Source: Firm-04 sp946413695
GTDB lineage: Bacteria > Bacillota > Clostridia > Oscillospirales > Ruminococcaceae
NCBI GenBank assembly: GCA_946413695.1
Contig: CAMKLV010000062.1
Location: forward strand, 1 to 21,616
Direction of reading: 5' to 3'
DNA: 21,616 nt
Shown here: positions 13,338-21,481 of the stretch, one piece after another
Layout of the letters: each line of letters opens with the position of its first letter
Numbering within the stretch: the stretch's first letter is position 1
Notes under the pieces: generated by a model
Databases searched by the model: none
Seen by the model: only the letters and a program-made list of their open reading frames with translations
Told to the model about the DNA's origin: nothing
Made by a program: the position numbers and the translations under genes

Positions 13338-14165
13338 ATGAGAAAAGGGAAGGTTGCAGCAGCAATCCTGTGCCTCTTTGCCGGAGCCGGAATGCTCGGG
13401 GGAGTTACCTTCAACGGTAATGAGCTTTCGGTCGCAAGAGCTGATCAGACGGATCAGATTCTCGAGGTCACAGAAGAAGCTGTTACTACCGCAACTTCGA
13501 TCGAGACCACTGCCCTCGTAACCACCGCGACGTCCGCAAAAGCGAAAACCGTGACGACTGCCGCAGCTACCACCGTGACCGCAAAATCCACCACGGTGAC
13601 TACATCAAAGACAACTGCTGCGACGACAACCGATACATCTGCAACAAAGAAAACAGAGACAACAACAACGGAAGCAATCACCACCGCAGCCCCTGCGGAA
13701 ACCGTAACTGAGACTGTTCCTGTTGCAACTGAAGCACCGGTTACCACCACTCCTCCTGCTGAGGAAGCGTCCGAACCCGCACCGCAGACCGATGCCGAAG
13801 ATCTGAATACTGAAAGTTTTGCAATTTCCGTCACCGACCGCGAGTATATCATGCTCTGCAATGTTGTCGGTCATGAATACGGCTCCGACTGGGTGCCGGA
13901 AGCGGAAAAAGCACTGGTTGCCGAAGTCGTTATGAACCGCGTCAATTCCCCGCAGTTCCCGAACAGCATCTATGAGGTGCTCGTTCAGCCGAACCAGTTT
14001 ACCGGTCTGGAATATCTGATTGAAATGGATCACATGTCCTCCTATGTCACGCAGAGTGTGCGCGATGCAGTTGACCTGTATCTCTCCAATCCTTCTCAGT
14101 TCCAGCACGGCTATCTGTTCTTCAACGGGGATGGTTACCGCAATTATTTTCGGGCGACCTGCTGA
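13338..14165 (+). CDS. Secreted cell-wall hydrolase, SleB-like (Hydrolase_2 domain) with Thr-rich linker
   Basis: A 275-residue exported protein. A signal peptide (MRKGKVAAAILCLFAG..) is probably cleaved after ARA at about 35. Residues 45-150 are a low-complexity linker dominated by Thr, Ala and Val. The C-terminal domain (about 164-275) matches the SleB/CwlJ cell-wall hydrolase family (PF07486): CNVVGHEYGSDWVPEAEKALVAEVVMNRV, then FPNSIYEVLVQPNQF. The Glu180 position corresponds to the catalytic glutamate of these muramidase-like or lytic enzymes. In Bacillus the family degrades spore cortex, but relatives also act in vegetative cells. ATG 13338 lies 7 bases after AAAGGA; the TTG just before it is less likely. 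The gene is monocistronic. Confidence 0.88.
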   Translation: MRKGKVAAAILCLFAGAGMLGGVTFNGNELSVARADQTDQILEVTEEAVTTATSIETTALVTTATSAKAKTVTTAAATTVTAKSTTVTTSKTTAATTTDTSATKKTETTTTEAITTAAPAETVTETVPVATEAPVTTTPPAEEASEPAPQTDAEDLNTESFAISVTDREYIMLCNVVGHEYGSDWVPEAEKALVAEVVMNRVNSPQFPNSIYEVLVQPNQFTGLEYLIEMDHMSSYVTQSVRDAVDLYLSNPSQFQHGYLFFNGDGYRNYFRATC

Positions 14166-14197
14166 AGTCTCCGATTGAGCCAAAATCTACGAACCGG

Positions 14198-14233
14198 AAT
14201 TCCGGGGCAATTCAATTTGCCCCGGTTTTTTTC
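14198..14233 (+). terminator. Terminator of the cell-wall hydrolase gene
   Basis: CCGGGGCAA (14202-14210) pairs perfectly with TTGCCCCGG (14217-14225), followed by seven T. A strong intrinsic terminator. Confidence 0.95.
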
Positions 14234-14253
14234 GTGCAATCCTGCCGGAAAGA

Positions 14254-14282
14254 TTGACTTTCAGGCTTTTTTATGGTATGAT
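14254..14282 (+). promoter_or_regulatory. Promoter of the alpha-xylosidase gene
   Basis: TTGACT (14254-14259), a 17-base spacer and TATGAT (14277-14282). A small hairpin GCAGA/TCTGC (14304-14318) lies in the leader. No catabolite-response (cre) site is evident. Confidence 0.8.
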
Positions 14283-14332
14283 ATAGAAGTAAAAATATAG
14301 AGAGCAGAGTTTTTCTGCGCAGGAGGTTACTC

Positions 14333-16702
14333 ATGAAATTCGCGGACGGCTTCTGGCTGAATCAGCGCGGCTACACCGTCGATTATGCCGCACAGCCATA
14401 TGAAATCCGGATTCTCGACAATGCGGTTCGGGTCTTTGCTACATCCCAGACGATCTATCACCGCGGCATGACGCTCGGCGGTGTCGCCCTGACAATTGAG
14501 TATTCCTCAACCAAAGAGGATACGATCAAGGTGCGGATCGTGCATCACAAGGGCGCTGCAGATCATGCGCCGAAGTTTGAGCTGAATGAGGATGCGGGTT
14601 TCAAACCGGAGATTACCGAAACCGAGGAAGCTGTCACGCTGACATCCGGCAAAACCGCTGTCACGATCCGGAAAGGCACGGAGTGGGATGTCCGCTTCAC
14701 CTATGACGGCAGACTGCTCACCGGCTGCGGCTGGCGCTCTGCCTCCTATATTCAGGAGAACGCATTTGAGACCGAAAACCGTATCCGTTCCGCTGCGGAC
14801 AAGAGCTTCTGGAGCGTTCCGGCGAACCGCTGCGGCGCCTATATCCGCGAGCAGCTGAAGCTTTCTGTCGGCGAGTATATCTACGGCTTCGGCGAAAAAT
14901 TCACGCCGTTTGTCAAGAACGGTCAGACCGTCGAAATCTGGAATGCGGACGGCGGCACATGCTCCGATCAGAGCTACAAATGTGTCCCCTTCTATCTCAG
15001 CTCGCGCGGCTACGGCGTGTTCACGAATCAGACCGGATTCGTCAGCTATGAGGTTGCATCCGATACCGTCTCAAAGGTCAGCATGACCGTTGCAGGCGAA
15101 TCGCTTGAATATTTCATCATCGGCGGCAAAAACTGCGCCGATGTTCTGCGCAATTATACCGATCTGACCGGCAAGCCGGCGCTGACGCCTGCAAAGTCGC
15201 TCGGACTGTGGCTCTCCACATCGTTCACCACAGATTACGATGAGAACACCGTCAAAGGATTCCTCTCCGGCATGGCAGAGCGAAAAATCCCGCTGCAGAT
15301 GTTCCACTTCGACTGCTTCTGGATGAAGGCGTTTACATGGACAAGCTTTGAATGGGATCAGGAAATGTTCCCCGATCCGCAGGGCATGCTCGCACGCATC
15401 AAAAAGGAGCACAATGTCGGCATCTGCGCATGGATCAATCCCTATATCGCACAGGAATCCGCACTCTTTGATGAGGGCGCTGAAAAGGGCTACTTCCTGC
15501 ACACCAAAGACGGCGGCATCTTCCAGACGGATATGTGGCAGCCGGGCATGGCAATTGTAGACTTTACCAATCCCGAGGCATGCAAGTGGTTTGCGGACGG
15601 CATCCGCAAGCTCTGCGCCGACGGCGTCGATGCGATCAAAACCGATTTCGGCGAACGCATCCCGACCGATGTTGTCTACTATGACGGCTCCGATCCTTCC
15701 GCGATGCATAATTACTACACCTACCTTTATAATAAGGTTGTGTTTGAAGCGCTTGAATCCTGCAAGGGCAAGGACAACGCCGTGCTCTTTGCGAGAAGCG
15801 CAACCGCAGGCGGACAAAAGTTCCCTGTTCACTGGGGCGGCGACTGCGCTGCGGAATACTCCGCAATGGCAGAGACGCTTCGCGGCGGACTCTCGCTCTG
15901 CGCCTCCGGATTCGGCTTCTTCAGCCATGATATCGGCGGCTTTGAGCAGACCGCTTCTGCCGATGTCTACAAGCGCTGGGTCGCCTTCGGACTGATGAGC
16001 ACACACAGCCGTCTGCACGGCTCGACCTCCTACCGCGTTCCGTGGGCATATGAGGAGGACGATCCGCAGAATCCTGAGAACGCCTGCGCTGTCCTGCGGT
16101 ATTTTACCAATCTCAAGGGCAGACTGATGCCGTATCTCTGGGCACAGGCAAATCTGACGCACCAGACCGGCATCCCGATGATGCGCGCAATGTTCATTGA
16201 CTACGCGGATGATCCGGCATGCCTGACGCTTGACCGGCAGTATATGCTCGGCGAGAATCTGCTCTGTGCGCCGGTCTTTGATGAGAGCGGCATCGCAGAG
16301 TTCTATCTGCCGGAGGGCGAATGGTTCGATCTGCTCGGCGCACCCGATGCACCGCTGACACAGGGCGGAAAATGGTACCGCCGCAAGTGCAGCTATCTGG
16401 AAATGCCGGTCTATGTCAAGCCGAATTCTATCATTGTGCTCGGCGATTTCAAGGACGATGTCTGCTATGATTACCTCAGCAATGCCGAGGTGCTGATCTG
16501 CGGACTGGAGGACGGCAATACCGCTTCCTGCACGATCTGCCGCGCAGAGGGCGGCACCGACCTGACACTGACAGCAGCGCGCGAAGCAAACCGCATCACG
16601 CTCACCTATCCTGCAACCGACCGGAAATTTACGGTCCGCGTGGCAGGCACAAACAGAAATGTACAGGCGGAATCCGGCGGCATGACCGTCATCAGCCTGT
16701 AA
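14333..16702 (+). CDS. yicI: Alpha-xylosidase, glycoside hydrolase family 31 (YicI type)
   Basis: A 789-residue cytoplasmic enzyme, close to the 772 residues of E. coli YicI, which removes alpha-linked xylose from the non-reducing end of xyloglucan oligosaccharides such as isoprimeverose. The N-terminal beta-sandwich (1-285) includes GFGEKFTPF. The (beta/alpha)8 barrel carries the nucleophile Asp438 in KTDFGERIPTD, the wording specific to YicI-like xylosidases, and the acid/base Asp504 in HWGGDC. SHDIGGFE and HSRLHGSTSYRVPW line the active site, and C-terminal beta-domains follow from about 640. AGGAGG lies 7 bases before the ATG. There is no signal peptide, so substrate must be imported; no sugar transporter lies in the window. 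Confidence 0.93.
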   Translation: MKFADGFWLNQRGYTVDYAAQPYEIRILDNAVRVFATSQTIYHRGMTLGGVALTIEYSSTKEDTIKVRIVHHKGAADHAPKFELNEDAGFKPEITETEEAVTLTSGKTAVTIRKGTEWDVRFTYDGRLLTGCGWRSASYIQENAFETENRIRSAADKSFWSVPANRCGAYIREQLKLSVGEYIYGFGEKFTPFVKNGQTVEIWNADGGTCSDQSYKCVPFYLSSRGYGVFTNQTGFVSYEVASDTVSKVSMTVAGESLEYFIIGGKNCADVLRNYTDLTGKPALTPAKSLGLWLSTSFTTDYDENTVKGFLSGMAERKIPLQMFHFDCFWMKAFTWTSFEWDQEMFPDPQGMLARIKKEHNVGICAWINPYIAQESALFDEGAEKGYFLHTKDGGIFQTDMWQPGMAIVDFTNPEACKWFADGIRKLCADGVDAIKTDFGERIPTDVVYYDGSDPSAMHNYYTYLYNKVVFEALESCKGKDNAVLFARSATAGGQKFPVHWGGDCAAEYSAMAETLRGGLSLCASGFGFFSHDIGGFEQTASADVYKRWVAFGLMSTHSRLHGSTSYRVPWAYEEDDPQNPENACAVLRYFTNLKGRLMPYLWAQANLTHQTGIPMMRAMFIDYADDPACLTLDRQYMLGENLLCAPVFDESGIAEFYLPEGEWFDLLGAPDAPLTQGGKWYRRKCSYLEMPVYVKPNSIIVLGDFKDDVCYDYLSNAEVLICGLEDGNTASCTICRAEGGTDLTLTAAREANRITLTYPATDRKFTVRVAGTNRNVQAESGGMTVISL

Positions 16703-16748
16703 ACATACCTGCGTCACTGACGTAATACTACAGAATGGAGTGATCTGC

Positions 16749-17219
16749 ATGAGCAAGAAAAATGAAATCAACTATGTCTGGCAGGACAGAAAGCGCACAT
16801 TCCTCGGACTGCCGTGGAGCTTTACCAAATACTTCCTGACAGATACCAAATTTATCACGCGCACCGGTTTCTTCAATCTGGATGAGGATGAGCTCGATCT
16901 CTACAAGGTGACCGACAAAAAGCTCAAACTCCCCTTCTGGCAGAGACTTGTCGGCTGCGGCACGGTCATTATCTATGTCCGCGATACCGACACGCCGGAG
17001 AAGGAAGTCCGCTGTATCAAGCATCCGCGCGATTTTCTTGCAAAGCTTGATAAGCAGATCAATGCCGAGCGCGACCGCTACAACACCAGAGGCAGAGACC
17101 TCTACTCGATCACAGGCGGCGCGGGCGGACACGGACATCATCACGATGATATGATGGATCATCCGCAGTACGATGACGATCCGGACTGCGACTGTCCGTG
17201 TCACGATCAGGAAGAATAA
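16749..17219 (+). CDS. Bacterial PH-domain protein with His/Asp/Cys-rich tail
   Basis: A 156-residue protein. Residues 24-110 fit the bacterial PH-like domain family (bPH_2/DUF304, as in YdbS): YFLTDTKFITRTGFFNLDEDELDLYKVTDKKL followed by FWQRLVGCGTVIIY. Unlike YdbS it has no transmembrane helices. Residues 124-156 form a polar tail with HGHHHDD, a run of Asp, and CDCPCH, which could bind metal ions; this is inference. TGGAG lies 8 bases before ATG 16749; a GTG at 16740 in the same frame overlaps it. It sits 46 bases after the xylosidase and 23 bases before the methyltransferase gene and is probably co-transcribed with them. Function unknown. Confidence 0.8.
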   Translation: MSKKNEINYVWQDRKRTFLGLPWSFTKYFLTDTKFITRTGFFNLDEDELDLYKVTDKKLKLPFWQRLVGCGTVIIYVRDTDTPEKEVRCIKHPRDFLAKLDKQINAERDRYNTRGRDLYSITGGAGGHGHHHDDMMDHPQYDDDPDCDCPCHDQEE

Positions 17220-17242
17220 TCTCACGAAGGGAATTGACTGGA

Positions 17243-18334
17243 ATGCTTCAGTTTGTTACAGAAAAAATATCCGTCTGGGAACGCCTGAAAGCCGAGACGC
17301 GCCCGATCTATCTCTACGGCATGGGTGACGGCGCCGTGCGAATCCTTGCGGCGATGCGCACCTACGGCATCAAAGCAGCCGGTATCTTCGCAAGCGATGA
17401 GTTTGTCCGCGGTCATGATTTTGCAGGCTATCCGGTCCGCAAGCTCTCTGAGCTGGAGGCGAAGCTCGATGATTTTGTCGTCGTGCTGGCGTTTGCAGTC
17501 TGCTCCCCTGCCATGATCGACCGCATCCGCACACTCGGCGAAAAGTATCAGCTCTATGTGCCGGATGTTCCGGTTGTCGGCGGCGGACTCTTTACGCCCG
17601 AATACTGCACCGAGCATGAGGAGGAGATTCAGGCGGTGTATCAGTCGCTCGCAGATGAGCGCTCCCGTCAGATCTATGCGAATATCATCAACTTCAAGAT
17701 CAGCGGCAATCCGAGCTATCTGATCGACATGGTTGACAGCAAGGATGAGATCTGGAACCGCGTGCTCAAGCCGACAAATCACGAGATCTATGTCGATCTC
17801 GGTGCGTACAACGGCGATACCATCCGCGAAATGCTCGAGTATACGCGCGGCAAATATCACCGCATTATCGCCGTCGAGCCGGATAAGAAAAACTATAAAA
17901 AGCTTGTCAAATTTGTCGGTGATACGCCCTCTGTGCAGTGCTATCAGTGTACGGCATGGTGTGTGGATACCGAGCTGCCCTTCGGCGCAAAGGCAGGCAG
18001 ACAGTCTGCAATTGCAATGGACGGTGCCATGACACCGGCAAGAGCCGTGGACAATCTGCTCGCCGGCAACCCTGTGACGCTCCTCAAAATGGACGTCGAG
18101 GGTGCAGAGCGTGAGGCACTCTGGGGCGCGAGCCGCTCGATCGCGCGCTATGCACCGAAGCTGATGATCTCGCTCTACCACCGCAATGAGGATATCTTTG
18201 AACTGCCGCTGCTTGTCAAGCGCATCAATCCGCGGTACCGCCTGTTTATCCGGCATCTGCCCTATATTCCGGCATGGGAGACCAATCTCTATGCGGTCTG
18301 CGAGGACAACGGCAACACGCAGTACGGCGAATAA
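17243..18334 (+). CDS. FkbM-family SAM-dependent methyltransferase
   Basis: A 363-residue protein. The C-terminal half (about 180-320) is an FkbM methyltransferase: IYVDLGAYNGDTI (SAM-binding motif I, 182-195), IIAVEPDKKNYKKL (motif II, 208-221) and LLKMDVEGAEREAL (280-293). The N-terminal 20-110 has a Rossmann-like pattern (PIYLYGMGDGAVRILAAM..VVVLAF) often fused to FkbM domains in sugar or polysaccharide modification genes. FkbM enzymes O-methylate sugars, polyketides or other surface molecules; the substrate here is unknown. The start at 17243 has AAGGGA about 10 bases upstream; the frame is open further back but overlaps the PH-domain gene. Likely an operon partner of that gene. Confidence 0.88.
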   Translation: MLQFVTEKISVWERLKAETRPIYLYGMGDGAVRILAAMRTYGIKAAGIFASDEFVRGHDFAGYPVRKLSELEAKLDDFVVVLAFAVCSPAMIDRIRTLGEKYQLYVPDVPVVGGGLFTPEYCTEHEEEIQAVYQSLADERSRQIYANIINFKISGNPSYLIDMVDSKDEIWNRVLKPTNHEIYVDLGAYNGDTIREMLEYTRGKYHRIIAVEPDKKNYKKLVKFVGDTPSVQCYQCTAWCVDTELPFGAKAGRQSAIAMDGAMTPARAVDNLLAGNPVTLLKMDVEGAEREALWGASRSIARYAPKLMISLYHRNEDIFELPLLVKRINPRYRLFIRHLPYIPAWETNLYAVCEDNGNTQYGE

Positions 18335-18353
18335 TCATCATAATGGTACAGTT

Positions 18354-18383
18354 GATACCCCCGCTTTTCAGAACGGGGGTATC
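18354..18383 (+). other. Strong hairpin without T tract upstream of the alpha/beta hydrolase gene
   Basis: GATACCCCCG (18354-18363) pairs perfectly with CGGGGGTATC (18374-18383) around a 10-base loop. The 3' flank is TGTATGAACA rather than a T run, so it is not a standard terminator. The right arm ends 3 bases before the start codon of a 12-codon ORF and hides the only purine-rich stretch near it. It may stabilise RNA ends, slow polymerase or control translation. Confidence 0.7.
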
Positions 18384-18386
18384 TGT

Positions 18387-18425
18387 ATGAACACAAATTC
18401 AGCAACGAAAGGAACTATACTATGA
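18387..18425 (+). CDS. Possible 12-codon leader ORF overlapping the hydrolase start
   Basis: ATG at 18387 opens a 12-residue frame (MNTNSATKGTIL) whose TGA overlaps the ATG of the hydrolase gene in an ATGA junction, the layout of translationally coupled genes. Its only upstream G-rich stretch (GGGGG, 18375-18379) is buried in the hairpin at 18354-18383. It carries the hydrolase ribosome binding site within it. It may be a regulatory leader or a coincidence. Confidence 0.3.
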   Translation: MNTNSATKGTIL

Positions 18426-19432
18426 GCGAAGAAATCAAAGAAACCAAACCAAAAAAGAAGCACAAGGTCGGCAAAACGATCCTGAAGATTCTCGGGATCA
18501 TTCTCCTGATCATTGTAATCGTGATCGCGGTTCTGACGATCCGGCACAAAATCCGCTCGAAGCGCGACCGCGCATTCGCCGCAAATGCCTACGGCGAATA
18601 TTACACCACGGCAGACGGCGTCAAAATGAATTACACAGTCATTGACAACGGCATGGAAGACACTGCCGTCATTCTGCCGGGCTACGGCTGCCCAACTGTC
18701 CGCTACGAATTTGACTCGTTTATCACAGAGCTGCGCGATCAGTTTAATTTCGTGCTGGTCGAACCGCTGGGATACGGTCTCAGTGATGAAGCCGTCACGG
18801 AGCGCAGCGTCAGCAACTACTGCAATGAGCTGCACGGTCTGCTCGAATCCATCGACTGCACCGACTGCACGCTGATCGCACATTCCATCGGCGGACTCTA
18901 TGCGCTGAACTACTGCAATCAGTATCCGGATGAGGTGCAGGGATTCATCGGCATTGATGCATCCGTGCCGCGTCAGGGCGATATGGACAACTTCACATCA
19001 AAGCCCGAGAATGTCTATAAGCTCTACAAGATCATGCGTCCGCTGCTCTATGGCTCCGGCATCAACCGCCTGATGAGAGAACTGAGCTTTGATCAGGCTG
19101 CCGCACAGATTCCGACACTCAAGGGCGAGGAGCTCGAGAAGGCAAAAGCGCTTTTCTTCCTCGAGGGCATCAATGATACGCTGATGGACGAAATGCGGAT
19201 GCTCGGAACGAACTTCAAAACCTGCCACGATATGAAGTTCCCGGAAAGCGTGCCGGTGCTCTATGTCCTCGCAAAGGATAACTGCGACATGATGGCGGAA
19301 TGGGAGCCCCTGCACAAGGAGCTCGTCACGAATCCGGAAAGCAAAGTTGTTGTCATTGAAGGTGCACATTATCTGCACTTCACAAGTCTCGAAAAGCTGA
19401 CTGCGGAAATCCGCAGCTGGAAGGCTGCATAA
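18422..19432 (+). CDS. Membrane-anchored alpha/beta hydrolase
   Basis: A 336-residue protein. A Lys-rich N-terminus (1-19) precedes one transmembrane helix (about 20-41, ILKILGIILLIIVIVIAVLTI), and RHKIRSKRDR follows it; the positive charge is similar on both sides, so orientation is not certain, but the catalytic domain is probably outside. The alpha/beta hydrolase fold spans about 62-334: oxyanion region ILPGYG, EPLGYGLSD, nucleophile Ser155 in the elbow AHSIGG, a likely acid in VLAKDNCD and catalytic His in EGAHYLHF. The substrate is unknown; peptidase, esterase and lipase are all possible. AAAGGA lies 8 bases before the ATG. It follows the FkbM gene by 87 bases, with the hairpin between, and ends in a bidirectional terminator. 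Confidence 0.9.
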   Translation: MSEEIKETKPKKKHKVGKTILKILGIILLIIVIVIAVLTIRHKIRSKRDRAFAANAYGEYYTTADGVKMNYTVIDNGMEDTAVILPGYGCPTVRYEFDSFITELRDQFNFVLVEPLGYGLSDEAVTERSVSNYCNELHGLLESIDCTDCTLIAHSIGGLYALNYCNQYPDEVQGFIGIDASVPRQGDMDNFTSKPENVYKLYKIMRPLLYGSGINRLMRELSFDQAAAQIPTLKGEELEKAKALFFLEGINDTLMDEMRMLGTNFKTCHDMKFPESVPVLYVLAKDNCDMMAEWEPLHKELVTNPESKVVVIEGAHYLHFTSLEKLTAEIRSWKAA

Positions 19433-19435
19433 CAC

Positions 19436-19480
19436 AAAAAACAGAGCCGTGCGGACTGAACACGGCTCTGTTTCTTTTTA
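19436..19480. terminator. Bidirectional terminator between convergent genes
   Basis: ACAGAGCCGTG (19441-19451) pairs perfectly with CACGGCTCTGT (19461-19471). A run of A precedes it and a T-rich tract follows, so it should act on both strands, ending the hydrolase gene and the minus-strand NYN gene. Confidence 0.92.
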
Positions 19481-20305
19481 CTCTGCAAATGTGACGAAGC
19501 AGGGCTTCATGCTGTGATAATACAGCTTTGCATTGTCATTGTCGAAGTGCTGCTGCAGGGCGTTATGGAATTCGGTTTTGCTGTGGCTGTCCTGCAGGCA
19601 ATGCAGAATCTCTGTCGCAATATCCGCATTGACCGAGGGATGCACCAGCGAAAGCACCGTTTCCAGATCAACCGGAATGCGCTCCTCCTTCGGCAGAACA
19701 ACCGGTGTGCCGCCGGCAGGCTGCACCTGAATCACAGTTGCCTTTTTGCGCAGGCTGACCGCCGCACGCTTGCCTTTTTTCGGCGGCTCCTGCACCGGCA
19801 TCGCTTTGACCTTCTTCTTTGCAACGGGCTGGAGCTTTGCACTCTGCTTCACAGGCTTCAGGAGCTCCTGCTTGCGGGGCTCAGCCTGCTTGACGGGCTT
19901 CTTGTTTCCGAGCGCCGCCTTCATGGAAGGCTTGAGATGCACCTTGACGCCCAGATAGGTCTGACAAAATGAAATTGCGGACTGAAAGCCGGAATCGCGG
20001 CTGATGATGTAAAACTCATCTGCTTTTTCCCTGGCAATCAGGTAGCCGAGAAAGGTCACGAGCTGGAAATCCAGTGCGTTCTTTCCGGTCTTTTCGAGAC
20101 AGACGCGCTCCGGCAGAATCTCCGCGTCCATCATCTCGTCCATGATCTCGAACGAGAGCGTGTTTGCTGCATGGCTGTAGAACAGAATGATTCTGTCCTC
20201 TGCGGACGCCTGTCCGATGCCGTGCAGCCCTGCCGAGTTGACATTTTCGTAATCAATGAGAAACAGTCGCATGATGTTGATGAATGCCGTCAGTACGGCG
20301 TTCAT
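19478..20305 (-). CDS. NYN (PIN-like) domain protein, putative ribonuclease
   Basis: A 275-residue protein. The N-terminal domain (about 12-125) is a NYN/LabA-like PIN fold: FLIDYENVNSAGL (Asp18), TGKNALDFQLVTFLGYLI (Asp79) and FYIISRDSGFQSAI (Asp104) supply the acidic metal-binding residues of this nuclease group. Residues 126-205 are a Lys/Pro/Ala-rich basic linker suited to binding nucleic acid, and 210-272 form a small helical domain I do not recognise. The ATG at 20305 overlaps the stop of the kinase gene as ATGA; AAGGAGG is only one base away, so a start at ATG 20272 (MRLFLIDYENVN), which fits the family N-terminus, is a real alternative reached by coupling. RNase activity is inferred, not shown. 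Confidence 0.85.
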   Translation of the reverse strand: MNAVLTAFINIMRLFLIDYENVNSAGLHGIGQASAEDRIILFYSHAANTLSFEIMDEMMDAEILPERVCLEKTGKNALDFQLVTFLGYLIAREKADEFYIISRDSGFQSAISFCQTYLGVKVHLKPSMKAALGNKKPVKQAEPRKQELLKPVKQSAKLQPVAKKKVKAMPVQEPPKKGKRAAVSLRKKATVIQVQPAGGTPVVLPKEERIPVDLETVLSLVHPSVNADIATEILHCLQDSHSKTEFHNALQQHFDNDNAKLYYHSMKPCFVTFAE

Positions 20306-21276
20306 TCCTCCTTATCGAAATGAGGAGCCTCCATCTGATCCTGTGTAAACAGCCGCTTGATCTCATCGTCATTATACGGCGCATCATCACTGACCCAGAA
20401 CGTAATTGCGCGGCTGCAGTTCCCGATTTCCGTATCACAGGACGCACCGCCGTATTCGCCGTCCAGTGTCCACGGAATCTCCTCGTTGGAGATAAACCGC
20501 AGCTTTCCTGCACGGAAATACGATACATATTCCTCGTCGATATCCATATTAATGTCAAGCAGCTGCGTCAGGATCTTGTTGAGCTGAATGACATTCGGCG
20601 GCTTGCGAATCAGCATGACCTCAAAGGTTCCGTCATCAAGGCGGAAGTTATTGAGCTTGAGCATACCGCCGACAGATGCGGTATTGCTGACCATGCCAAA
20701 GAGGAAATCATCCTCAATGACCTTGCCGTCATATTCGATCTTCATATGGAGCGGACGAATGCTCGGGAGCAGTGTGAGACCGTGCAGAAGGTATGCCATA
20801 TGACCGATGACATTTTTGACATTCTGCGGTGTTTCGTAGACGGTCTCCGTAAATGCGCCGAAAGCGGCAACATAAAGAAAATTTCTTCCGTTAAACGTAC
20901 CGATATCGCAGCGGAACGGCCGCCCGTTGATGATCTGCCCGACTGCCTCCTCGATATCCGAGGACATTTTCAGCGACCGGCCGAAATCATTGGTCGAGCC
21001 GCAAGGGATGTAGCCGAGCGGAAGCGGATTCTGGCTGTGCATCAGTCCCTGCACAACTTCATTCAGGGTTCCGTCTCCGCCGGAGCAGACAAGCAGGTCA
21101 TAGTTACCGGTCAGGCAGGCATATTCGGCTGCGGCAGTCGCATCCTTTCTGCCCTGCGTTGTCCGGACGGTGACCTCAAATCCTGCTGCGGTAAATTGAT
21201 CGACTACTGCAGCAAGCTTTCCGCGCATCGCGCTTTTACCGGATTGCAGATTTGTGATAAAATAAAGCTTCTTCAT
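20302..21276 (-). CDS. Diacylglycerol kinase family lipid kinase
   Basis: A 324-residue enzyme of the DagK/YegS/BmrU group, which phosphorylates diacylglycerol or a related lipid using ATP at the membrane surface. The N-terminal kinase domain shows FITNLQSGK (6-14), CSGGDGTLNEVVQGL (64-78) and GYIPCGSTNDFGRSL (88-102), the nucleotide-binding signatures. The C-terminal beta-rich domain includes ASVGGMLKLNNFRLDDG and the late TLDGEYG segment. In Gram-positives DgkB recycles diacylglycerol released by lipoteichoic acid synthesis. I chose ATG 21276 (MKKLYFITN); ATG 21288 is in frame but only one base from AAAGGA. It is the first gene of a two-gene unit with the NYN gene. Confidence 0.92.
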   Translation of the reverse strand: MKKLYFITNLQSGKSAMRGKLAAVVDQFTAAGFEVTVRTTQGRKDATAAAEYACLTGNYDLLVCSGGDGTLNEVVQGLMHSQNPLPLGYIPCGSTNDFGRSLKMSSDIEEAVGQIINGRPFRCDIGTFNGRNFLYVAAFGAFTETVYETPQNVKNVIGHMAYLLHGLTLLPSIRPLHMKIEYDGKVIEDDFLFGMVSNTASVGGMLKLNNFRLDDGTFEVMLIRKPPNVIQLNKILTQLLDINMDIDEEYVSYFRAGKLRFISNEEIPWTLDGEYGGASCDTEIGNCSRAITFWVSDDAPYNDDEIKRLFTQDQMEAPHFDKEE

Positions 21277-21404
21277 TTGTGTTCTCATTTCCTTTATGCG
21301 GTTTCAGGAACCATGCAGGCAGATTCTCTCTCGCTGCATGCATGGCGTTTGCCAGACAGAGGCATCCTGTTGTATGCGCTGCCGATCATACAGCCCACAT
21401 TAGC

Positions 21405-21433
21405 ATTATAGCAAATTTACACGAAAAAAGCAA
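21405..21433 (-). promoter_or_regulatory. Promoter of the lipid kinase/NYN operon
   Basis: On the minus strand TTGCTT (21433-21428), 17 bases, TATAAT (21410-21405). The leader of about 120 bases can form a hairpin with arms CCATGCA and TGCATGG near 21311-21345. Confidence 0.75.
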
Positions 21434-21481
21434 GTGTTTTTTGTGAAAACGCAAAAATTTCAGAAAATTTCAAAATACCCC

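Noticed and set aside
15071..16771. A 566-codon minus-strand open frame opposite the alpha-xylosidase
   Set aside because: A shadow frame created by codon bias in a well-identified GH31 gene; it shows no domain or start signal.
20284..21411. A 375-codon plus-strand open frame opposite the lipid kinase
   Set aside because: Antisense to a gene with clear kinase motifs and promoter; no ribosome binding site or recognisable domain.
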